Source of the DNA: Tachypleus tridentatus
Taxonomy: Eukaryota; Arthropoda; Merostomata; Xiphosura; Limulidae
Direction: 5' to 3'
Assembly (NCBI RefSeq): GCF_004210375.1
Contig: NC_134834.1
Coordinates: 159,855,290-159,919,289, forward strand
DNA: 64,000 nucleotides
Made by a program: the position numbers and the translations under genes. The notes under the pieces are model-generated. The model worked only from the letters and a program-made list of their open reading frames with translations, was not told the origin of the DNA and searched no databases. Numbering within the stretch: the first letter of the stretch is position 1; each line of letters starts with the position of its first letter. This document shows positions 58,016 through 64,000 of the stretch, piece after piece.

Positions 58016-58464
58016 CCGATGGCTGGTGTAAACTGCATCTAAACTATTGTTAAAGCCACTATGAATTTTGGTTTTTACCTTATTGTTGTACGTATTGTAA
58101 CATAATTTTAACGAAAATAAATTCCTAGATTTGTTTTAGAAATGTTATCAAATGTTGTCTCTAGCTTATTTTAAGATCGAAATAATTAGTGAGAACCATT
58201 TTTAAAAAAAACATAAAAAAACAGATAGATTTCTGTTCGTAAAAGTTTCACTATCCAGTATTTTTCATCTAAATCAAACGTTATTCTGTTAAAATAAAAC
58301 CATTGTTAGTGTTACACTTTCTTTAAAGCCTATACACCCCGATTAGAAGCTGACATATTTTCAAACATCTTTATTGATGTTCTGTTGGTGAGTGCTTGCT
58401 CTAACAGTATCACTACGCGCAATTTATTGCTCGTTTTCATTTTAAAAAATCGTTCCATTTACAG

Positions 58465-58542
58465 TGTTAGTGTACCAGAGACTCAGCATCTCACAACACA
58501 AGTGGAAAGACTTGTTAAACTCCAGTACCAGACGCTTGGAAG
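58465..58542 (+). CDS. INTU: INTU coding exon 8 (end of longin-like domain 1); gene continues
   Basis: A 78-nt exon, acceptor CATTTACAG (ending 58464), donor GTACGT (58543). It reads VSVPETQHLTTQVERLVKLQ then YQTLG, equal to the [21 protein letters not shown] helix of vertebrate INTU. It ends in phase 2 (AG), so an exon starting with T or C would supply the expected Ser. I looked in 58543-64000 for the next block (…AF…DHFF.LFF) and did not see it, so the following exon is probably outside the window. A SINE lies 80 bp after the donor. Confidence 0.85.
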
Positions 58543-58623
58543 GTACGTGAAGCTTTAATCTGTATTACTTGTTTTTTGTTTTTACTTATAATTTCTCATA
58601 ACTGTAAGAAGCAAGATTAGTTT

Positions 58624-58895
58624 GAGCCCGGTATGGCCCATTGGTTAAGACGATCGATTCATAATCTGAGGGTCGCGGGTTCAAATCCCAATCACACCAA
58701 ACATGCTCGCCCTCTAAGCTGTGGGAGCGTTTTAATATTACGATAAATCCCACTATTCGTTGGTAAAAGAGTAGCTCAATAGTTGGCGGTAGGTGGTGAT
58801 GACTAGCTGCCTTCCATCTGGTCTTGCACTGCTAAATTAGGCTAGCGCAGATAGCCCTCGAGTAGCTTTGCACGAAATTCAAAAACAAACAAACA
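58624..58895 (+). mobile_element. SINE-A copy beside INTU exon 8
   Basis: GAGCCCGGTATGGCCCATTG head to a CAAA tail. AAGATTAGTTT before (58612-58622) and AAGATTAGTTC after (58899-58909) form a near-perfect target duplication. Inserted about 80 bp after the exon 8 donor. Confidence 0.9.
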
Positions 58896-58909
58896 ATAAA
58901 GATTAGTTC

Positions 58910-61810
58910 AATGTGAGCAGAAATTTGGGTTTGTAGACAATTTAGGTTTAGAACCGTTTGGGGGGGGACTTTGTGGTTTATTTACTAGTATTAACCTGCT
59001 CTCTAAGTAGCTAAGAAACTGCGATAACTGTTGTTATCACTGTGGTAGTGTTTTAGCCTTGGATTTTCCAGTAAATTTAGATCAGAGTTTAAGTCCAAGT
59101 GAGACTTCACTTCCATTCTCCTAGATAATTCGGTTTTGTTTTTCACTTTTTTCAACTTTTTATTTTTAAACGTTCATGTTGATATTTAACCGTAGAAAAC
59201 TTTGCATGAAAGTGCCTCGTTCAAAAGGTTGTGGCCTGAGTATCATTGTGTAGCTATTTTTAGTAATTTATAATATTTAGTCATCAATTCAAAACTCTGA
59301 ACCTAATTATTCATGGGAATTGTAAATTAGTACGTTTCGATATATATACACATGGTATCAGAAATAGTTATGGAAACCTATAAACTGTAAGTAATAGTAA
59401 TGAAATGGTCAATTTATCATTGTTACACAAAAATATTTAAAAATACGACAAAGTTGTACGATGAATTGGGATTTTGTATTTGTTTTAACAACACCATGCT
59501 ATGCTGTTCTATGTGCTTATCAGTGTATTGTGGTATCACAAGGATAATCACATGTCATATTCATTCCATCTCCTTCAAAACAAGAGGATCATGGATCTAA
59601 TACGAGAAGCACAGCTTTGGTGATTTGTGCAGGTGAAGTGAGTTAGAAAACACAGTGTGAAGTTGGAATGAAAATAAAGCTTCATTGTTGGACAGAAACC
59701 GCCTGACCACGTATAACCGTAGGCTTACAGCGGGGTAGTGACGCTGAAATGTAAAATAGGCAATGGAGTTAAACTCAATTAGAATGGACAATAGAAATCA
59801 GAAATGTTAGTGTTTGACCACACGAAAAGGAAGATGAAATATATCTTACTACCAGTGGGGGTTAAACACCATACGATTAATAGTTATTGAAAGGACAGAA
59901 TAAACCATTACAGGATCTCCCGACAGCATAAACATTACAGAATCTCATGACAGAATAGACCATTATAGGACTTCCCGACAGAATAAAGAACTACAAGACT
60001 TCACAGCATAATAATCTTCTACAGGACCTCCTGAGAGAATAAACCACAATAGGACTTCGTGACACAATATGCCACACAGGTCTTCACAGCGATTCAGACT
60101 CCCTCAGACCAAGAAACGAATTTTCCTGAAAGTTGAAATGAATTTCTCTCGAAATTACCAAAACCAGATCTTGGAGCTGAATTTTAACATATTATCTAAA
60201 CCGAATGTAGCATATCCCAGATTAAATTTTTAGAAAGACTTTTGTAATGTTATTTCAAATGTATGGTGTCACTCTACAATTCAGCCAAGTTTTTTTTATG
60301 TCTTACCATCTCGTTTACCTTATAAGCCTATACAACCTCAATAGCGTGCCATGGTTGCAAGAGTTCCATAGGCCTCGTGTTCTTTTAATATTTGATCACA
60401 TTTGCTGTGTGCCGTAGATACTCACCTGATGGAAGATAAATGTATGTCCAATAGATCTTTTTCCTGGAGAAAAAAGAAACAGATATGAACCTCCTTGTAC
60501 CCGTCAGCAGTCACTGTATTAAAAATTTTGCATAGATCTCGAACATTATTAGTTAAGAGGAGGTTCCCGCTTGTATTGGTTCCCTGGTAAATTTCATTGT
60601 ATATTGTATTCTGCCATTGAACAGATTATTATTGATTTTTCTTAAGCGACTTTTTGAGTTATTTGTAAACAGACCCCCCCCTCCAACTGATCCCTTTGTG
60701 TGAAGTCCGATGCATATTTCAGACTCTTGATTTGACCGTTTCTTCCAAGCTAGTGGCTTTTAAACAGTTATACATCCATCGAGGTTATTTAAAACTCGTG
60801 TATATTACTAATCTGGTTCTGGTTGTAATGTTCACGTATGTATGTATGTACTTACGTCGGATAATTGTCAAGATTTTCCCGAAGTGCTGTGTATTATATG
60901 AATAAAACATCGAGCAGAATTTAGCATAATTGTTTGAGAGTTTGGGCTCTCTATTTCGATACTGTTATAATCAACAGTGCTAGGTTTACGAGCCATCATC
61001 AGAATACTTGTTCTGGGAACTTTCATGTATCAACGTACTGTTGTTGGAAATAGTATAAAAGACTAATTTGATTGTTATTATGTACGACATTGTCTCATTA
61101 GTTACGTAACAACTAATCACAGTCTAAACAATCAGCACTTGAATATATGCTTATTCGAATGTAATTAACTTCATGCAATAGGGGTACTCCTATAACATTT
61201 TTAAACCAAATGTGTGCATTTTTTGCAATACTCTATATATACGTACTGCCCAAAAGTATGTGAATGCATAGAGTGAATTCACTTTATGTGAATAGAGAGT
61301 TAGTTATAAATCTCTACATTAGCATATTAGGCCATTTAAAAATTACCCATGTTAAATATACTGCAAAGGACATCAGATACTATATTATGTAAAAAACTTT
61401 GACTGTCCATTTCTTGTTGTGAGTTTTTAGGGTATTAAATTTCAGAAAATCAGCTCATTTTTCTTATATCTTTCATGAACTTGATATGTGTGTGGCAAAC
61501 GACCATTAAACTAGTATGTTTATTGTTCTTTTTCTTTCCAGAATTTAACTCTAAACTATACTCAAGAACTGGTTGTACATAACTCTTCATAATTTTGAAC
61601 TGAAAGTTAAAATAGAAGGTTGCTGTTAAACAGCACCCACTGTCAACTCTTGAACTGTTCTTCCCTGATTAAATAGTAAAACATGGCTGTTATTCTTACG
61701 ACGCCCCACAACCCCAAAATGTGGAGCACATTTTTGCATCAGTGATTTGTATACTTTGAACCGATGGATTCACAGTCTGTAATCGCTTACTGCAAACTCA
61801 CTCCCGGCCA
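58910..61810. other. no exon recognised; INTU intron 8 expected
   Basis: Unique-looking sequence apart from a decayed tandem repeat at 59890-60090. I searched for the next INTU exon and saw no match to its expected residues. Confidence 0.4.
59890..60090. repeat. diverged ~36-bp tandem repeat
   Basis: The phrase 'CAGAATAAACCATTACAGGACTTCCcGA' returns about six times with changes: ACCATTACAGGATCTCCCGA, ACATTACAGAATCTCATGAC, ACCATTATAGGACTTCCCGA, AACTACAAGACTTCACAGCA, CTACAGGACCTCCTGAGAGA, CACAATAGGACTTCGTGACA. Old minisatellite. Confidence 0.7.
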
Positions 61811-61812
61811 CT

Positions 61813-62088
61813 GTTGGTCTCTGCTTGACGAGGTGGTTAGAACACTCAACTTGCAATGAGCCGGTCGCGGGTTCGAATTCCGCCCCACCCAATATGCTCG
61901 CTCTTTAAACCATGTGAGCGTTATAATGTGTCCATCAGTCCCACTTTTTGTTGGTAAAAGAGTAGCTTGAGAGTTGGCAATAGGTGATGATAACTTCCCT
62001 CTAGCCTTTCAGTGAACTACTAAATTAGGGACAAGTAGCGCAGATAGACTTGGTGTAGTTTTGCGCGAAATTTTAAACAAACCAAACT
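61813..62088 (+). mobile_element. SINE-A copy, diverged
   Basis: TGGTCTCTGCTTGACGAGGT head, GGTCGCGGGTTCGAATTCCG, ACTAAATTAGGGACAAGTAG and GACTTGGTGTAGTTTTGCGC. The reverse open frame here is a repeat shadow. Confidence 0.8.
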
Positions 62089-62149
62089 GTTTGCATGTGG
62101 GATTTCATTTCTCGTTCTCAACTGTATGTCTTCAAAATTAAAAATCCTC

Positions 62150-62268
62150 CTGTAGGACAGCGGTAAGTCTACAGACTTAAAACGCTGAGGCCTGGGGTTT
62201 GATTTCTCCCGATGAATATAGCAGATAGGCCAACGTGGCTTTGCTCTATAAAACAAATAAAATTACAG
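62150..62268 (+). mobile_element. SINE-B copy
   Basis: TCCTGTAGGACAGCGGTAAG head, ACTTAAAACGCTGAGGCCTG, GGGGTTTGATTTCTCCC, tail AGCAGATAGGCCAACGTGGC then TTTGCTC. Confidence 0.75.
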
Positions 62269-62269
62269 T

Positions 62270-63650
62270 TTTAAAAAATGCTCATACAATTTAAGTTTTT
62301 GTGTTAAATATATCAAAATATTGTGTAATGGTAAATCATCTTTAATGTCTTCGAAAGTTTATTTTTGACTGAAACGCATTTTTACCATCGAGAAAATGTT
62401 GATGGTTCTTTCACACATATAATTCAGACATTACTATTGTCGGTGCATTTACTTGGTAAAAACAAAAAGAGAATGGCATTAGATTTAACAAAACCTTCAC
62501 GTTTTCGAAACACATGTGGGTGTCCACTGTTAAATGCTTTAGCCTTAAAATGTAATTTCAACTAACAAACATTTTGGTACAGACAGCACCCACATTATCA
62601 AGCGCGTCAGCCCGTGTTTTGATTTCAGTACTGCACGTTCGCTACAAGCAGGATTATTCACTGAAACCCATAACTTCGATAGAACTTTTATTACTTTCCG
62701 CAGTAAAGCCACTTCTTGTCGTTGAGACATACAGGAGACGGGAGATAATGTGGAACAAGCCACGCCACTATTACGGGTTACGTTTTCAGAATGGGGGATG
62801 CGATAGCGTAAATATTGAATGGTGACCTGAACTTGAGCCCCCTCAAGTGCCGTTTTGCACAGGCAGCAGAGGAAATGTAGCTACCACGTGCCTTGAAATA
62901 GCGTTCTCTTGTAGTTTCATCTCCAATTGTAGCAGCAGTTGCAAGTGTTGCTAGAGTGAAACGTAAGATAGAATATCAAATTTCTGAAGATACTTAGTTT
63001 TCTGGCGCGTGCAGAATAATGTGTCGGTTTTACACCTCTACAGATGAAGTATAAATAGTCGTATAAATAAAATATTAGTACAGAAAGGTTTAAGATTGCA
63101 TAAATCAGGCCATATATTTGTGTGAAATTTTATTAGTATGTATAAATATGTATATAAGCATTTTTACTGTGGTATTAGTACTAGTTTATGTTGTTTTTTC
63201 ATTTGTTTTTTATAGGGATGTGTATCTCATCTTGTAGTCGATATGATGCGTATCTAGATACAGAAGTTTTACCAACGTTTTGTTACAAAGTTTAACAGTC
63301 TTGTCTTAAAGTTATAATACATATTACAAACATTGTCTTATTGAAGTACTTCACGCTTTACTGTGTGTTTTTACATTGTCAGGTTTGATGAACTAAATGA
63401 CAGCTGGGAGAAAAATGAAATTTTAAAAAATCATTGTTTTGTTATTGTTCATTTGTTGTTTTACTTTGCAGGAAATGTTTTGATAAAAGACAACATATAG
63501 TACTCCATGCTACCTTCCATTATTGGATCATTAATTTCTAGCGAAAATATTTTATTAGAAATTCTGATTTTTTCTGTACAAAAAAACTTGTAACGTGTAC
63601 TTAAAGTCTACCATATTTCATGAAAATACATAAATCGTATCGTATCAAAC
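62270..63650. other. no gene recognised
   Basis: Open frames at 62365, 62545 and 62574 overlap on both strands and show no family signal. A splice-like CAG/GTTTGATGAACTAAATGACA at 63380-63400 opens a short frame in the phase INTU needs, but its residues (FDELNDSWEKNEI) do not match INTU and no donor follows. Confidence 0.35.
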
Positions 63651-63652
63651 AG

Positions 63653-63772
63653 TGTGCCCACCGCTAGTACAGCGGTAAGTCGACCGATTTACAACGCTAC
63701 AATTAGGGTTCGATTCCCTTCGGTGGGCTCATCAGATAGCTCGATGTGGCTTTGATACAAGAAAAAACAAAC
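63653..63772 (+). mobile_element. SINE-B copy, near consensus
   Basis: GCCCACCGCTAGTACAGCGG then TAAGTCGACCGATTTACAAC, GGGTTCGATTCCCTTCGGTG and tail ATCAGATAGCTCGATGTGGC. The head keeps complementary acceptor ends (GCCCACCG / CGGTGGGC). Confidence 0.85.
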
Positions 63773-64000
63773 ACACATCAAACAATGTATCGATACACTC
63801 GTATCACGGCTTCATGATATGATACTTTTATCGCTGTATTACGACACCTTTAGTTTTTTATTACCGAAAGTGTTATATGGTTGAAACCCTCTCAAACAGA
63901 AATAAAATATTTATAGTTCATATTTATAGCATTTTTTTTCTAATAAGTACCGTGAAAGATGCGTGTTAGATACAACTAAAATTTCACACCAAAAATATAA

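Larger units (their letters stand above)
16798..58542 (+). other. INTU: inturned (INTU) gene, 5' half, eight coding exons
   Basis: Inturned is a cytoplasmic scaffold that, with Fuzzy and WDPCP, forms the CPLANE complex. That complex acts at the ciliary base in planar cell polarity and ciliogenesis. Seen here: eight exons with AG/GT borders and phases that join without a stop into about 416 residues. The order of conserved blocks follows vertebrate INTU as I recall it: acidic Ser/Asp-rich start, a WVDKVKENGELFY block, a PDZ-like domain ending in KIGDWLKSIDEKEV, then the first longin-like domain (MPYVLLYLS, VLYQYP, LVHVGYAHEG). Vertebrate INTU is about 940 residues, so a little under half is present. 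The last donor is phase 2 after GGA AG, and a T or C would give Ser, matching the Gly-Ser at this point in vertebrates. Introns are 2.6 to 10.7 kb and hold transposons. Family assignment is strong; exon ends are by eye. Confidence 0.9.

Noticed and set aside
63382..63500. Possible INTU exon 9
   Set aside because: A CAG acceptor in matching phase opens a frame (FDELNDSWEKNEI), but residues do not resemble the INTU block expected next and no donor is seen before the stop.

Overview
This window comes from an AT-rich animal genome with long introns and very dense repeats. Its main gene is clearly metazoan. The crowd of tRNA-headed SINEs, Tc1/mariner elements and a CR1-like LINE suggests a chelicerate arthropod, most likely a horseshoe crab. 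The species call is an inference from recalled repeat style and was not checked against any database.

One gene can be read with confidence: the 5' half of inturned (INTU), on the + strand. INTU is the PDZ and longin-domain scaffold of the CPLANE planar-polarity/ciliogenesis complex. Eight coding exons run from the start codon at 16798 to 58542. All have GT-AG borders and compatible phases. They encode about 416 residues: an acidic Ser/Asp-rich N-terminus, the conserved segment that follows it, the PDZ-like domain (exons 2 to 4) and the first longin-like domain (exons 5 to 8). The frame is still open at the last donor, so the rest of the gene should lie beyond position 64000.

Upstream, one open 131-nt exon (13389-13519), and possibly a second at 15369-15468 in matching phase, belong to a + strand gene I cannot name. 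Nothing else before 16.8 kb looks coding.

Layout. 1-16.8 kb: intergenic DNA with a complete non-autonomous hAT element, many SINEs, a nested SINE pair and decayed minisatellites. 16.8-34.4 kb (INTU exons 1-3): almost free of SINEs and visibly poor in CpG, holding CR1 fragments, three pieces of Tc1/mariner elements and a minisatellite made from a transposase helix-turn-helix coding segment. 34.4-64 kb (introns 3 to 7 and beyond): CpG more frequent, SINEs dense again, an inactive Tc1 element with IR/DR ends at 37.5-39.0 kb, another Tc1 relic near 48 kb, and short palindromic elements. Two SINE families with different tRNA-like heads (Thr-CGT-like and Val-TAC-like) share a 3' domain, which suggests they used the same retrotransposition machinery.

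I found no bacterial-type genes, CRISPR array, rRNA or intact functional tRNA gene. I also found no convincing new biological system. The most unusual structures are the transposase-derived minisatellite, the dimeric SINE and the CpG-poor, SINE-free block.
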